Under the pieces are notes generated by a model, which saw nothing but the letters and a program-made list of their open reading frames with translations, had not been told where the DNA came from and ran no database searches. A program made the position numbers and the translations under genes. Positions 30,273 to 40,446 of a DNA stretch of 64,000 nucleotides are shown one piece after another. The DNA is from Pantoea sp. RIT-PI-b (GTDB lineage: Bacteria; Pseudomonadota; Gammaproteobacteria; Enterobacterales; Enterobacteriaceae). The stretch lies in contig NZ_LGIS01000014.1 of assembly GCF_001187905.1 (NCBI RefSeq), positions 248,001-312,000 of the forward strand. Reading direction: 5' to 3'. The first letter of the stretch is position 1. Every line of letters begins with the position of its first letter.

Positions 30273-31348
30273 TGTTTAAGGTTCTTGACCGCTATATCGG
30301 CAAAACTATCTTCAACACCATCATGCTGACGCTGTTCATGCTGGTGTCGTTGTCAGGCATCATTAAGTTCGTGGATCAGCTGCGTAAAACCGGGCAGGGC
30401 GCGTACACCGCACTGGATGCCGGTTACTACACGCTGCTCAGCGTACCGAAAGATATCGAAATCTTCTTCCCGATGGCGGCGCTGTTGGGCGCGTTACTCG
30501 GTTTGGGCACGCTGGCGCAGCGCAGTGAGCTGGTGGTGATGCAGGCATCGGGCTTTACTCGCATGCAGGTGGCGCTGGCGGTAATGAAAACCGCCATTCC
30601 GCTGGTGCTATTAACCATGGCGGTGGGCGAGTTCGTTGCGCCGCAGGGTGAGCAGATGGCGCGTAACTATCGTGCGCAACAGCTGTACGGCGGCTCGCTG
30701 GTCTCTACGCAAAACGGTCTGTGGGCGAAGGACGGTAACAACTTCATCTACATCGAGCGCATCAAAGGCGATAACGAGATTGATGGTGTCAGCATCTATA
30801 ATTTCAGCGACCAGCGCCGTTTGCTGAGCGTACGTTACGCGGCGACTGCGACCTGGAACGCCGATAAGAAGCTGTGGGTGTTGTCGCAGGTAGATGAATC
30901 TAACCTGCAAGATGCCAAACAAATCACCGGTTCACAGAGCCTGAGCGGCGAATGGAAAACCAACCTCACGCCAGATAAGCTCGGCGTGGTGGCGCTGGAT
31001 CCAGACGCTTTGTCGATCAGTGGCCTGTATAACTACAGCAAATACCTTAAGCAGAGCGGCCAGGTTTCGGGACGTTACCTGCTGAATATGTGGAGCAAAA
31101 TCTTCCAGCCGCTGTCGGTAGCGGTGATGATGCTGATGGCGCTGTCGTTTATTTTTGGTCCGCTGCGTAGCGTCTCGATGGGCGTGCGCGTGGTAACGGG
31201 GATTAGCTTTGGCTTCCTGTTCTACGTGCTGGATCAGATCTTTGGCCCGTTAAGCCTGGTCTACGGTTTACCGCCGATATTAGGCGCAATTCTGCCGAGC
31301 GGTGCGTTCTTCGCCATCAGTTTGTTCCTGCTGATGAAACGCCGGTAA
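30272..31348 (+). CDS. lptG: LPS export permease LptG
   Basis: LptG pairs with LptF in the LPS transporter. The 358 residues begin MFKVLDRYIGKTIF and show six membrane segments with a periplasmic domain between (roughly 125-270). Highly conserved stretches are FPMAALLGALLGLG, QRSELVVMQASGFTRMQVA and MWSKIFQPLSVAVMMLMALS. The ATG shares its A with the last base of the lptF TGA, so translation is coupled. Confidence 0.97.
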   Translation: MFKVLDRYIGKTIFNTIMLTLFMLVSLSGIIKFVDQLRKTGQGAYTALDAGYYTLLSVPKDIEIFFPMAALLGALLGLGTLAQRSELVVMQASGFTRMQVALAVMKTAIPLVLLTMAVGEFVAPQGEQMARNYRAQQLYGGSLVSTQNGLWAKDGNNFIYIERIKGDNEIDGVSIYNFSDQRRLLSVRYAATATWNADKKLWVLSQVDESNLQDAKQITGSQSLSGEWKTNLTPDKLGVVALDPDALSISGLYNYSKYLKQSGQVSGRYLLNMWSKIFQPLSVAVMMLMALSFIFGPLRSVSMGVRVVTGISFGFLFYVLDQIFGPLSLVYGLPPILGAILPSGAFFAISLFLLMKRR

Positions 31349-31353
31349 TTGTC

Positions 31354-31385
31354 ATGGGCCAGCCTCGATGCTGGCCCATCCTCTT
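31354..31385. terminator. Hairpin between lptG and yjiN
   Basis: ATGGGCCAGC and GCTGGCCCAT form a perfect 10-bp stem with a six-base loop. The following sequence (CCTCTT) is only weakly T-rich. It lies between convergent genes and may end both transcripts. Confidence 0.6.
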
Positions 31386-31412
31386 CAGTAAAATCGCCTT
31401 TTCTGACGTCCC

Positions 31413-32690
31413 TCACTGCAACTGCTGAACCCATCCTGGCACCTGCGACAACAAATACAAAATCAGGCCAATGGTGCCGCCAACCAGCGTGCCGTTAATG
31501 CGGATGAACTGCAGATCGCGACCTATATTCAGCTCGATTTGCTGTGACATATCGCGTGCATCCCAGCTTTTCACGGTGTCGCTGATATGGCGCGTCAGGA
31601 AGGTGGCGAACTCCGGTGCCACGCTGCGTGCCGCATCTTCCAGATGTTGATTCATTGAAGCGCGTAACGCTTCATCGGCAGCCAGGGTTTCACCCAGCCA
31701 CAGCGCGGCCAGTCTAACGCGCTCCTGCACCCGTGAATCCTCACTGTTCAAATCGTCTTTCAGCCAGCCACGTAAATCCTGCCACAGTTCGCCGATATAA
31801 CGATTGAAAGACTCATCCTCCTTCAGCCAGTTCTTGATGCCTTCGGCGCGTTCCGCCATTTCCGGATCGGTTTTCAGTCGCTCAATCAGCCGCTGCACCG
31901 CACGGTCGAAGCCCAGACGCAGCTCATGTCCCTGATCGAGCGCCACCTGGTCGAGAATTGAATCCACCGCATTGGCCACCAAATCGGCGCTGTGCTCGCC
32001 CAGCCATTCGGTCGGCAGCATTTTGGCTTTAATCGGATGTTCGCGTTTCAGCCAGCGCACAATCTGCGCGGCGATAAACTCGCGCGTGCCGGGCTTGTGC
32101 AGCAGGCGCAGCAGCTGTTGCACCGCGGCATCGAGCAACTCCTGATGACGATTGTTTTTGGTCAGGCTATCCAACAGCAGTGCGCTGGATTGGGTGAGAT
32201 CAACTTTATCCAGCGCGCGATGCACCGCGCGGCGTAAAAAGCGCTGAATGCGTTGGTCGTCAGTGAGATCGAGAAAGCCGCGCATCACCTGCAACAGATG
32301 GCGGCCAATGCGATCGGCGTTGCCCGGCGTGTTCAGCCACTGTGCCAACATTTGCGACGGATCGTGGCGGCGAATCAGCGCCAGTAGCGAATCGGTATCG
32401 AGGAATTTCTCCTGCACGAAGCGACCAAGATTCTCTCCAATACGATCTTTGTTACGCGGAATAATCGCCGTATGACGTGAGATAAACGGCACCGGCACGC
32501 GCCGGAACAGCGCCACCACGGCGAACCAGTCGGCTAAAGCCCCGACCATCGCCGCTTCAGCAATCGCCTTTACTCCCAGCACCCAAAAGTTGGGCGGCAG
32601 AAACAGCGTTACGACAAAAGTCGCGGCGGCAATCACCAGCAGCGACAGCGCCAGACGTTTGCTGCGTTTGAGTTGTTGATATTTATCCAT
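31413..32690 (-). CDS. yjiN: DUF445 membrane protein YjiN
   Basis: A 425-residue DUF445 protein, near the E. coli YjiN length. Two hydrophobic segments at the N-terminus (residues ~14-34 and ~40-60) contain the family motif [24 protein letters not shown] long soluble helical region follows, and one hydrophobic segment closes the protein ([18 protein letters not shown]). Function is unknown. It is followed on the minus strand after yjgR by 11 bases, so the two probably share a transcript. Confidence 0.92.
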   Translation of the reverse strand: MDKYQQLKRSKRLALSLLVIAAATFVVTLFLPPNFWVLGVKAIAEAAMVGALADWFAVVALFRRVPVPFISRHTAIIPRNKDRIGENLGRFVQEKFLDTDSLLALIRRHDPSQMLAQWLNTPGNADRIGRHLLQVMRGFLDLTDDQRIQRFLRRAVHRALDKVDLTQSSALLLDSLTKNNRHQELLDAAVQQLLRLLHKPGTREFIAAQIVRWLKREHPIKAKMLPTEWLGEHSADLVANAVDSILDQVALDQGHELRLGFDRAVQRLIERLKTDPEMAERAEGIKNWLKEDESFNRYIGELWQDLRGWLKDDLNSEDSRVQERVRLAALWLGETLAADEALRASMNQHLEDAARSVAPEFATFLTRHISDTVKSWDARDMSQQIELNIGRDLQFIRINGTLVGGTIGLILYLLSQVPGWVQQLQ

Positions 32691-32701
32691 AAATCCTTTT
32701 T

Positions 32702-34204
32702 TTAACGACGACGGCCGCCCAATAAACTGCCGAGCACACCGCGAATGATCTGATTGGTAACCTGACGCGCAGCGCTTTTCGCCACGCTCTGCACCACGCC
32801 ATCGCGCTTGCCACCACGCGGACCGGTGGTGCCGAACAGAATGTCCTTCAGGCCGCCGAGAATGCCGCCATCAACATCGACGCTATTACCTTTGGCTTCT
32901 GGCGCGTTGGCTTGTTGCGTTGCGACCTGCACGCCTTTTTGCAACATTTCGAAGGCGGATTCACGATCCACTTCAGTATCGTATTTGCCGTACAGCGGCG
33001 AGTTGTTGATCAGGCTGTTACGTTCATCCAGACTCACCGGGCCCATGCGCGAGCCGGGTGCAATCACCATCGCACGCTGCACCATCGAGGGACTGCCTTT
33101 TTCATCAAGGAAGGAGATTAGCGCTTCGCCGGTGCCGAGCGCCTGAATCGCCTCGACGGTATCAAAGTCTGGATTGGCGCGCATGGTTTCAGCGGCGCTT
33201 TTCACTGCTTTCTGGTCTTTCGGCGTAAAGGCACGCAGTGCATGCTGCACGCGGTTGCCGAGCTGTCCCAGCACGTTGTCGGGAATATCGCCAGGATTCT
33301 GCGTGACGAAATAGACGCCAACGCCCTTGGAGCGGATCAGGCGAATTACCTGCTCGACCTTCTCCAACAGCACCGGCGGCGCATCGGTAAACAGCAGGTG
33401 CGCTTCGTCGAAGAAGAACACCATTTTTGGCTTGTCGAGATCGCCCGCTTCCGGTAACTGCTCATACAGCTCGGCCAGCAACCACAGCAGGCTGGTGGCG
33501 TAGAGTTTTGGCATTTGATAGAGCTTTTCCGCCGAGAGGATATTGATAAAGCCTTTACCGTTGCTGTCGCAGCGCATCCAGTCGCGGATATCCAGCATGG
33601 GTTCGCCAAAGAAGTGCTCGGCCCCTTGCTGTTCCAGCGCCAGCAAGCCGCGCTGAATCGCCCCCACCGACGCGCTGTTGATGTTGCCGTATTGCGTCTG
33701 AAATGCCTTGGCGTTGTCGCCGATGTACTGCGTCATGGCGCGCAGATCTTTGAAGTCCAGTAGCAACAAGCCTTGGTCGTCGGCGATGCGGAAGATGATC
33801 TGCAGTACGCCGGATTGCACATCGTTGAGATTAAGCAGACGTGCCAGCAGCAGCGGGCCGAGATCGGACACCGTCGCACGCACCGGATGCCCCTGCTGGC
33901 CAAAAATATCCCACACCATCACCGGATTTTTCTGCGCCTGCCAGTCGGTGACGCCTATCTTCGTCAGACGCGCCAGCAGCTTTTCAGAGCCGTCGCCTGC
34001 AGCGGAAATACCGGTGAGATCGCCTTTCACATCCGCCATAAATACCGGCACGCCGATGTCGGAGAAGGATTCCGCCAGCTTTTGCAGCGTCACGGTTTTG
34101 CCAGTGCCGGTGGCGCCAGTGATCAAGCCGTGGCGGTTCGCCATGTTGGAGAGGAGATGCAATTGAACGTCGGGCGTTTGGGCAATCAGCAACGGAGTGG
34201 TCAT
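32702..34204 (-). CDS. yjgR: HerA-like ATPase YjgR (DUF853)
   Basis: A 500-residue P-loop ATPase of the DUF853 family, resembling HerA/FtsK-type ATPases; role unknown. Walker A is GATGTGKT (residues 30-37) and Walker B is in [12 protein letters not shown], with a sensor-like [14 protein letters not shown] segment. The C-terminal ~60 residues are basic and end GGRRR. ATG 34204 ([11 protein letters not shown]) gives exactly the E. coli length; the further open frame upstream lacks support. Confidence 0.93.
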   Translation of the reverse strand: MTTPLLIAQTPDVQLHLLSNMANRHGLITGATGTGKTVTLQKLAESFSDIGVPVFMADVKGDLTGISAAGDGSEKLLARLTKIGVTDWQAQKNPVMVWDIFGQQGHPVRATVSDLGPLLLARLLNLNDVQSGVLQIIFRIADDQGLLLLDFKDLRAMTQYIGDNAKAFQTQYGNINSASVGAIQRGLLALEQQGAEHFFGEPMLDIRDWMRCDSNGKGFINILSAEKLYQMPKLYATSLLWLLAELYEQLPEAGDLDKPKMVFFFDEAHLLFTDAPPVLLEKVEQVIRLIRSKGVGVYFVTQNPGDIPDNVLGQLGNRVQHALRAFTPKDQKAVKSAAETMRANPDFDTVEAIQALGTGEALISFLDEKGSPSMVQRAMVIAPGSRMGPVSLDERNSLINNSPLYGKYDTEVDRESAFEMLQKGVQVATQQANAPEAKGNSVDVDGGILGGLKDILFGTTGPRGGKRDGVVQSVAKSAARQVTNQIIRGVLGSLLGGRRR

Positions 34205-34291
34205 GATTATTTCGCTCTCAGGCAATAGGTTATGCCAGAAAGGATAGCAAGCGGCGCGCGAGGAGGGAGGAGGATTGTGCCGAAAAAAGTT

Positions 34292-34430
34292 GTGCTGGCT
34301 GTCCCCCATCCCGGCCTTCCCCCGCTAGCGGGGGAAGGAGACGCTGCCACATGCTGCTTCAGCACTCACATATGGCAGCGTCTTCCTCCCCCATTTATGG
34401 GGGAGGACCGAGGAGGGGGACAGCCAGCAC
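34292..34430 (+). repeat. Structured intergenic element, copy 4 of 4
   Basis: 139 bp, starting GTGCTGGCTGTCCCCCATCC and ending GGGGGACAGCCAGCAC, giving an almost perfect terminal inverted repeat (GTGCTGGCTGTCCCCC against its complement). The middle stem is GACGCTGCC/GGCAGCGTC, changed in both arms relative to copy 1. It lies between yjgR and the peptide-binding protein gene, both on the minus strand. Confidence 0.92.
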
Positions 34431-34467
34431 ACACGGACCGAGAAAGAGAATGGCAGCACGATCTAAA

Positions 34468-36036
34468 TTATTTCTGCACCGTATCAAAAAACAGCAAACT
34501 CACGCCAATCCCTTGCTGCACATGATTAACGTTATTGCGCACCGCAACCTGCTGCGCGCCCTGCAGCGTTACCACAAACGGAGAATTCTGCTGCACGTTT
34601 TTTTGCAAATCGGTATATAACGCACGACGTTTAGCCGCATCGCTTTCACCGGCTGCCGCACGGGTTTTGGCACTGAGCTCCGGAATATCCCAGCCAACGC
34701 GCCACGCCAGGGTTTTGGAGCCGCCCGGCACGTTATAGGCGAAGGCGCTGGCATTGGTGTTGGGATCGACATAGTCCGCGCCCCAATAGATAAAGATCGA
34801 CTGGAAATCGCGGCCGCGCATTTTGCTCCACAGTTCTGACTCCGCCACCGGCTGCAGCTCAATCTGCACATCCGCCTTGGCAAAGCTGGCCTGCAGCGCC
34901 TGCGCCACATCAATGTAAGGCGGCTGATTGATCACCGTCAGCGCAAACTTCGTGCCTGGCTTGATGCCGCCTTTGGCTAAAATCTCTTTGGCTTTCGCCA
35001 CATCGTAATGGAAAGGCTGATCCTCCAGCGCGCCATCAAAGCCTTGTGGCAAGAAGCTTTGATGAATGCGGTACTGGCCTTTCAGCAGATCTTGCGAAAT
35101 AGAGTGGTAATCCACCAGCCAGCGCGCGGCTTGCCACAGCGCCGGATTGCCCAGCGCCGGTTGCGCTTTATCTTTGGTGTTGAAACCAAGGTAATAGACC
35201 AGGCTGGATGGGAACGCCTCAATGCGCAGATTTTTGTCGCTCTTCAGCGCATCAATCTGATCCGGTCCGAGCTGATAGGCGACATCGACATCCCCTTGCT
35301 GAATCAGCAGGCGACGCGCACCGGCATCCGCCACACCTTTCAGCAAAATACGCTTCAGCTTCGGCTGAGGATTGGCTTGTTTGTTGGCGCTCAGCACCAG
35401 CGCCTGCTGCGGCACATATTGCTGAATGGTAAACGCGCCGCTACCGGCCGAATTGGTGTGCAGCCAGCCGTTGCCGGCATCATTATTCACCACATGCTGC
35501 TGCACGGTTTTACTGTCAACCACGGAGGCCACTGGCGCCGTCAGCAGGCGCAGCGCCAGGTTCTGACCAATCTGCGCTGGCCACTGAATCTCCAGCTGAT
35601 GGTCATTTAGCACGTTAAATTGACTGGCGATGTTTTCAGGGGTCCAGCCAAATTCGGCGAGAATGAAAGAGGGCGCTTTGTTCAGTTGTACCGCGCGCGT
35701 TAGTGAGAAGATCACATCCTGCGCCGTCACCGGATTGCCGCTGGAGAAGTGGGCGTCAGGTTTAATGTTAAACACTAAACTGTGCGGCGTGCTGCCCTGC
35801 TGCCAACCGGTTGCCAGCAGCGGTGCCAGCTTCTGCGGCGAATTGCGATCCGCTTCTACCAGCGTTTGGTAAATATTGCGCTGCACGCTATTGCTTACGG
35901 TTTCGAAGCTTTCAGCGGGATCGAAGCTAATAATGCCGTCGAGCGGTACGGCAACGACAAGAGTATCTTTCGGCGTGGCGGCATGCAGTGCAAAACTGCT
36001 GCCCCATAAAGCGACGAGCAAAATCAGTGAGCGCAT
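34468..36036 (-). CDS. ABC transporter substrate-binding protein, family 5 (peptide/nickel type)
   Basis: A 522-residue periplasmic binding protein of the SBP_bac_5 family, the class that binds oligopeptides, nickel chelates or similar ligands. A signal peptide is clear (RSLILLVALWGSSFALHAA). Family features include IISFDPAESFETVSNSVQRN, WQQGSTPHSLVFNIKPDAHF and FSSGNPVTAQDVIFSLTRAV. No permease or ATPase genes lie nearby, so it is an orphan that must use a transporter encoded elsewhere or act as a chaperone. The ligand cannot be inferred. Confidence 0.9.
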   Translation of the reverse strand: MRSLILLVALWGSSFALHAATPKDTLVVAVPLDGIISFDPAESFETVSNSVQRNIYQTLVEADRNSPQKLAPLLATGWQQGSTPHSLVFNIKPDAHFSSGNPVTAQDVIFSLTRAVQLNKAPSFILAEFGWTPENIASQFNVLNDHQLEIQWPAQIGQNLALRLLTAPVASVVDSKTVQQHVVNNDAGNGWLHTNSAGSGAFTIQQYVPQQALVLSANKQANPQPKLKRILLKGVADAGARRLLIQQGDVDVAYQLGPDQIDALKSDKNLRIEAFPSSLVYYLGFNTKDKAQPALGNPALWQAARWLVDYHSISQDLLKGQYRIHQSFLPQGFDGALEDQPFHYDVAKAKEILAKGGIKPGTKFALTVINQPPYIDVAQALQASFAKADVQIELQPVAESELWSKMRGRDFQSIFIYWGADYVDPNTNASAFAYNVPGGSKTLAWRVGWDIPELSAKTRAAAGESDAAKRRALYTDLQKNVQQNSPFVVTLQGAQQVAVRNNVNHVQQGIGVSLLFFDTVQK

Positions 36037-36568
36037 TATTGTTTTCCTGGAGAAGAGATAATCAGACTCTATCTCTGCCGCCGCTCAGGCAAAATGCCGG
36101 TTTGTTCTGAGCTGTGCCGGAAAATAACAATTGATTACGTTCAGGTATTATTGCGTTTATTTTGTGCGCTATCTGTCATTTCCGGGAAATAGATCGTTCA
36201 TCTGCTGGTCAATTAAGTAAATGAAATGTTATAAATGAGAATAATTCTCTGGTATGGAAGTATGATTTTTTTTCATTGATTCATTTTGGCGATTATTTCT
36301 CTGCGCGATAATACCTGGTCAATTGCCCATCAAATAACCTCAATATCCCAACAATTGTACGGTTAAAACCTCATTTTCTGCCTCGAAAGCCTTTTACCAA
36401 GCCTTAACCTAAATTCAACATGATGATTGAATTTCATCAAAACATATCCTTAATTGAATTTTTACATTCTGAAATACCTATATCCCTAATATTGCCAGGT
36501 TATTTACCGATTTATAAAGCTATTAACAAAAATAATTATCTTTCTTAGCAAGTGAGAGTCGTCGCGCC
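36037..36568. other. AT-rich 532-bp intergenic region between binding protein and dehydrogenase operon
   Basis: This is the longest non-coding stretch of the window and much richer in A+T than its surroundings. It must hold the promoters of both divergent units. Apart from the Fur-like site at 36231 I see no strong palindrome, terminator or ORF. Such AT-rich leaders are often bound by H-NS; that is an inference from base composition only. Confidence 0.6.
36231..36249. promoter_or_regulatory. Candidate Fur box
   Basis: ATAAATGAGAATAATTCTC matches the 19-bp Fur consensus at 13 positions and contains the dyad GAGAATAATTCTC. It lies 195 bases before the binding protein start and 320 bases before the dehydrogenase operon. 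Genes with haem and Fe-S cofactors downstream make iron control plausible, but this degree of match also occurs by chance in AT-rich DNA. Confidence 0.4.
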
Positions 36569-37300
36569 ATGCTTCTAAATAAACCGACCACCAGACGTAA
36601 GTTTTTACTTGGGTCGCTATTGGCTTTGCCATTAAGTGACCTGGTATTTAAGGGATTAACTGCGGCGCAAGCTGCGGAAATGGCAGCACCCGAGCTCGCC
36701 GACTATAAACCGATCTTTTTCAGTGCCGATGAGTGGCAATTTATTCTGGCTGCAGCCGATCGTCTGATCCCCGCTGGTGGCAAAGGTAAAGCGCCAGGTG
36801 CACTGGAAACCAACGTGCCGATCTTTATCGATCAGCAGCTGCACAGCCCGGAGTTCGGCGCCGAGATCTACATGCAAGGTCCGTTTGACGTGCACGCGCC
36901 TGCCACCATGGGATACCAAATTCCGTTTACGCCACAGCAGATGTACCAAACCGGTATCAAGCTGGTGAATCAGTGGACGCAGAGCAACTTCCAGAAGCCA
37001 TTCCATGCGCTATCACTGGAAGAGAAAGATGCGGTGCTGACCAAAGTGAACAAAAACGACGGTATCGACTTCGCCGCTCTGGGCGAAGAGAACCTGAAGG
37101 CCTCACAGTTCTTCAGCCAGCTGCTTTCAGATACCAAACACGGCTACCTCGCTGACCCGATGTACGGCGGCAACAAAGGCATGAAAGCCTGGATTGCCAT
37201 CGGCTTCCCGGGCGCACGCGCCAGCTTTACCGAATGGGTGAAGCAGCACAACGTGCCGTACCCGCTGGGACCGGTCAGCCTCTTGGGTGAAAGCGCGTAA
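36569..37300 (+). CDS. Gluconate 2-dehydrogenase-type small subunit (subunit 3), Tat-exported
   Basis: A 243-residue small subunit of a membrane-bound, FAD/cytochrome c sugar-acid dehydrogenase. The N-terminus is a twin-arginine signal (TTRRKFLLGSLLALPLSD) that would export the folded small and large subunits together; the large subunit lacks its own signal. The family region includes FSADEWQFILAAADRLIP and YKPIFFSADEW. It is the first gene of a three-gene operon with the GMC dehydrogenase and a tri-haem cytochrome c. Substrate could be gluconate, 2-ketogluconate or another polyol/sugar acid. Confidence 0.9.
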   Translation: MLLNKPTTRRKFLLGSLLALPLSDLVFKGLTAAQAAEMAAPELADYKPIFFSADEWQFILAAADRLIPAGGKGKAPGALETNVPIFIDQQLHSPEFGAEIYMQGPFDVHAPATMGYQIPFTPQQMYQTGIKLVNQWTQSNFQKPFHALSLEEKDAVLTKVNKNDGIDFAALGEENLKASQFFSQLLSDTKHGYLADPMYGGNKGMKAWIAIGFPGARASFTEWVKQHNVPYPLGPVSLLGESA

Positions 37301-37337
37301 GCACACCCCCGTTTTTGGTATGTGAGACAGGATTAAC

Positions 37338-39107
37338 ATGGCACAGATTACAAAGAAAGAAGTCGACGTCGTCGTATGCGGCCTCGGCTGGGCCGGCTCG
37401 CTGATGAGCATTGAGCTGGCGATGGCCGGACTGGAAGTGCGCGCCTTAGAGCGTGGCGGCGAGCGTGACTACCCGGATTTCGCCTATCCGAAACCGGCCG
37501 ATGAGTACGCCTACAACGTGCGTAACAAAGTATTCGCGACGCCAAAAGAAGTGGCGGTCACCGTGCGTTACAACAGCAGCCAGACGGCGTTACCCACCCG
37601 TAAGTGGGGCGCGTTTGCGCCAGGCACCGGTGTGGGCGGCGCGGGCATGCACTGGACGGCGGTACTGATTCGTCCAACGCCGACTGACCTGAAGCTGAAA
37701 ACCTACGTGGATGAGGCTTACAAGCCGGGCATCCTGCAGGAAGATATGCGCGTGATGGACTTCCCGTTCACCTGGGAAGAGATTGAGCCGTATTACTACA
37801 AGTTTGAGTTGATCTGCGGTCAATCCGGTAACACCGGCAACCTGCGTGGTCAGATTCTGGAAGGTGGCGATCCGTTTGAAGGTCCGCGTTCAGAACCTTA
37901 TCCGCTGCCTGCGCTGGAAGACACGCTGAACAATGTGATGTTCAAGGAAGCGGCGACCAAACTCGGTTATCACCCGTTCCCGAACCCGTCAGCGTGCGTA
38001 TCCCGCGCGTGGAAAAACCCGTACGGCAACCAGATCGCACCGTGCAACTACTGCGGTTACTGTTCGAAATATCCGTGCCTGAACTACTCGAAAGCCTCAC
38101 CGCAAACGGCGGTCATGGATTCACTGAAGCGGATGCCAAACTTCTCTTACGAAGTGCACGCCGAAGTGGTGAAAGTGGTGCTGCATGACGATCAGAAAAC
38201 CGCCAAAGGCGTGATTTATTACGATGTGGATGGCAACGAAGTGTTCCAGCCAGCCAGGATCGTGGTGCTCTCCAGCTTCCAGCTGTACAACGTGCGTTTG
38301 ATGCTGCTGTCCGGTATCGGCAAACCGTATAACCCAATCACCGAAGAAGGTGTGGTAGGGCGTAACTACGCGTTCCTGTCGAACGGCGGCGCAACGCTGT
38401 TCTTCAAAGACAAAAACTTCAACTCTTACGCCACCGCAGGCGCTACCGGCCAGATGTTCAACGACATCTCACCAGGCAACTTCGACGGTCCGGGTCTGGG
38501 TTTCCTGGGCGGCGCCAAGATCCACAGTTCGCAGGCCACCGGTACGCCAATGGCTGCTGCACTGCCGAAAGGCACGCCGAGCTGGGGTCTGGGCTACAAG
38601 GAAGGTCTGGAGGAGTGGTACAACCACTCCATGAAGATCAGCATCACCACCACCTGTCAGTCGTATCGCGATATCTATCTCGATCTCGATCCGCACTACA
38701 CCGACCATCGCGGTCAGCCGCTGCTGCGTATGACCTTTAACTGGAAAGAGAACGAACTCAAGCTGCAGCAGCACTTGAAAGGGATCGTCGGTAATATCGC
38801 CAAAGAACTTAACCCAGACAGCATGAGCATGAGCTTCCTGCCGATGGGCGCGGACTTTGACCTGACCAAGTACGTTTCGACCCACAACGTCGGCGGCGCG
38901 GTAATGGGCGATAACCCGAAAACGTCTGCACTGAACAAGTACCTGCAGAGCTGGGATGTTCATAACGTGTTTGTGCCGGGCGGCAACGCCTTCCCGCAAA
39001 ACTTCCAGGCGAACCCGACCGATACCATCGGCGCGATCACCTTGATGGCGGCACAAGCCATCAAAGAACATTATCTGAAAAATCCCGGCCCACTGGTACA
39101 GGCATAA
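37338..39107 (+). CDS. GMC-type FAD dehydrogenase subunit (gluconate/ketogluconate dehydrogenase family)
   Basis: The catalytic flavoprotein subunit, 589 residues. The FAD-binding motif is VVVCGLGWAGSLMSIELA (residues 11-28), with the second motif GTGVGGAGMHW near 97-106 and the C-terminal GMC end THNVGG...NPTDTIGAI. A Cys group at 236, 239, 242 and 247 (CNYCGYCSKYPC), plus Cys220, resembles the position of the Fe-S cluster found in related bacterial FAD-glucose dehydrogenases, so an Fe-S centre is likely. Four bases separate it from the cytochrome gene. Electrons would pass to the cytochrome subunit and ubiquinone in the periplasmic face of the inner membrane. Confidence 0.93.
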   Translation: MAQITKKEVDVVVCGLGWAGSLMSIELAMAGLEVRALERGGERDYPDFAYPKPADEYAYNVRNKVFATPKEVAVTVRYNSSQTALPTRKWGAFAPGTGVGGAGMHWTAVLIRPTPTDLKLKTYVDEAYKPGILQEDMRVMDFPFTWEEIEPYYYKFELICGQSGNTGNLRGQILEGGDPFEGPRSEPYPLPALEDTLNNVMFKEAATKLGYHPFPNPSACVSRAWKNPYGNQIAPCNYCGYCSKYPCLNYSKASPQTAVMDSLKRMPNFSYEVHAEVVKVVLHDDQKTAKGVIYYDVDGNEVFQPARIVVLSSFQLYNVRLMLLSGIGKPYNPITEEGVVGRNYAFLSNGGATLFFKDKNFNSYATAGATGQMFNDISPGNFDGPGLGFLGGAKIHSSQATGTPMAAALPKGTPSWGLGYKEGLEEWYNHSMKISITTTCQSYRDIYLDLDPHYTDHRGQPLLRMTFNWKENELKLQQHLKGIVGNIAKELNPDSMSMSFLPMGADFDLTKYVSTHNVGGAVMGDNPKTSALNKYLQSWDVHNVFVPGGNAFPQNFQANPTDTIGAITLMAAQAIKEHYLKNPGPLVQA

Positions 39108-39111
39108 GCGC

Positions 39112-40362
39112 ATGAAATTAAAATCATTGTTAATCGCCAACGCCGTGCTGCTGGGCAGCTTTGTCCTGCAGGCTCACGCGGAAGATGAAGCTCAATTGAT
39201 CAAGCAGGGTGAATACCTGTCGCGCCTCGGCGACTGTATGGCGTGCCATACCGTGTCGGGCAAAGGCGATTACGCGGGTGGTTTGGCGATTGAGTCGAAT
39301 CTCGGCACCATTTACTCCACCAACATCACGCCGGACAAAGAGCACGGCATCGGCAACTATAGCGAGCAGCAGTTCTCAGACGCGGTGCGCAAAGGCGTGT
39401 TGCCGAACGGTTCACGACTCTATCCAGCGATGCCGTATCCGGATTACGCCAAAATCTCTGATGCCGATATGCACGCGCTTTACGTCTACTTTATGAAGGG
39501 CGTCAAGCCGAGCAGCGAGCAGCCGCCGGAAACCGATCTCAGCTTCCCGTTCAGCCAGCGTTGGGGTATGCGCTTCTGGAACTGGGCATTCACCTCAGAT
39601 AAACCGTTCCAGCCGATTGGTGGCGCATCGGAAGAGGTGAATCGCGGTGCTTACATCGTCGAAAGCCTTGGCCACTGCGGCAGCTGCCATACGCCGCGCG
39701 GTCTCGGCATGAACGAGAAAGCGCTGGATAGCGGCGACGATCAGTTCCTTGCCGGTGGCAGCCTGAACAACTGGGATGTGCCGTCGCTGCGCGGTCTGCC
39801 GCGCTGGAGCGAGCAGGAGATTGTCGATTACCTGCAAACCGGACGTAACGACAAGGCCGCGGTAGGCGGTGAGATGAAGTCGGTGATTGAGCACTCCAGC
39901 TCGCACATGACGGATGCTGACCTGAAAGCCATTGCTGCCTATCTGAAGTTCCTTGGCGGTAATCCGCCGCTGCAGGCGTACAACGTGCAGAAGCAGCAGG
40001 CGACAGAAGCGAAGCTAACGGCGGCGAAAGGTTTGTCGGAAGGTGAGCGTCTGTATATCGACAACTGCGGCGCCTGCCACTTTGTCACCGGTAAAGGCGC
40101 GCCAGGGATCTTCCCGGAGCTGGATCAGGCGACGATCGTCAATGCTAAAGATCCAAGCGGTTTGATCCACACCATTTTGGCCGGTGCGCAGCAGCCATCG
40201 ACCGAGAAGGCGCCATCAACCCTGGCGATGCCGGATTTTGCTAAGCGTCTGGATGATGATCAAGTGGCTAAACTGGCAACCTTCATTCGTCAGGGCTGGA
40301 GCAACAATGCGCCAGCGGTGACTAAAGATCAGGTAGCAGAAGTTCGTAAAACGTTGAAGTAA
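39112..40362 (+). CDS. Tri-haem cytochrome c subunit of the dehydrogenase
   Basis: A 416-residue exported cytochrome with a signal peptide (KSLLIANAVLLGSFVLQAHA) and three haem c sites: CMACH (Cys42-Cys45-His46), CGSCH (Cys189-Cys192-His193) and CGACH (Cys319-Cys322-His323). This is the layout of the cytochrome subunit of gluconate, sorbitol and alcohol dehydrogenases. It ends the operon; REP-like elements follow immediately. It would pass electrons from the FAD subunit to ubiquinone. Confidence 0.94.
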   Translation: MKLKSLLIANAVLLGSFVLQAHAEDEAQLIKQGEYLSRLGDCMACHTVSGKGDYAGGLAIESNLGTIYSTNITPDKEHGIGNYSEQQFSDAVRKGVLPNGSRLYPAMPYPDYAKISDADMHALYVYFMKGVKPSSEQPPETDLSFPFSQRWGMRFWNWAFTSDKPFQPIGGASEEVNRGAYIVESLGHCGSCHTPRGLGMNEKALDSGDDQFLAGGSLNNWDVPSLRGLPRWSEQEIVDYLQTGRNDKAAVGGEMKSVIEHSSSHMTDADLKAIAAYLKFLGGNPPLQAYNVQKQQATEAKLTAAKGLSEGERLYIDNCGACHFVTGKGAPGIFPELDQATIVNAKDPSGLIHTILAGAQQPSTEKAPSTLAMPDFAKRLDDDQVAKLATFIRQGWSNNAPAVTKDQVAEVRKTLK

Positions 40363-40374
40363 TAAGGTAATTCC

Positions 40375-40429
40375 GGGTGCGCATGCATGCGCACTCTACA
40401 ACAGCGTAGGGTCGCCATTCATGGCGACC
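40375..40429. repeat. Two GTAG-headed REP-like elements after the cytochrome gene
   Basis: The first (40375-40399) is read on the minus strand: GTAGAGTGCGCATGCATGCG and the rest of its stem. The second (40406-40429) is on the plus strand: GTAGGGTCGCCATTCATGGC, then GACC. They face outward as an inverted pair but have different stem sequences. Confidence 0.75.
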
Positions 40430-40446
40430 TGGTTTTACAAGACGGT

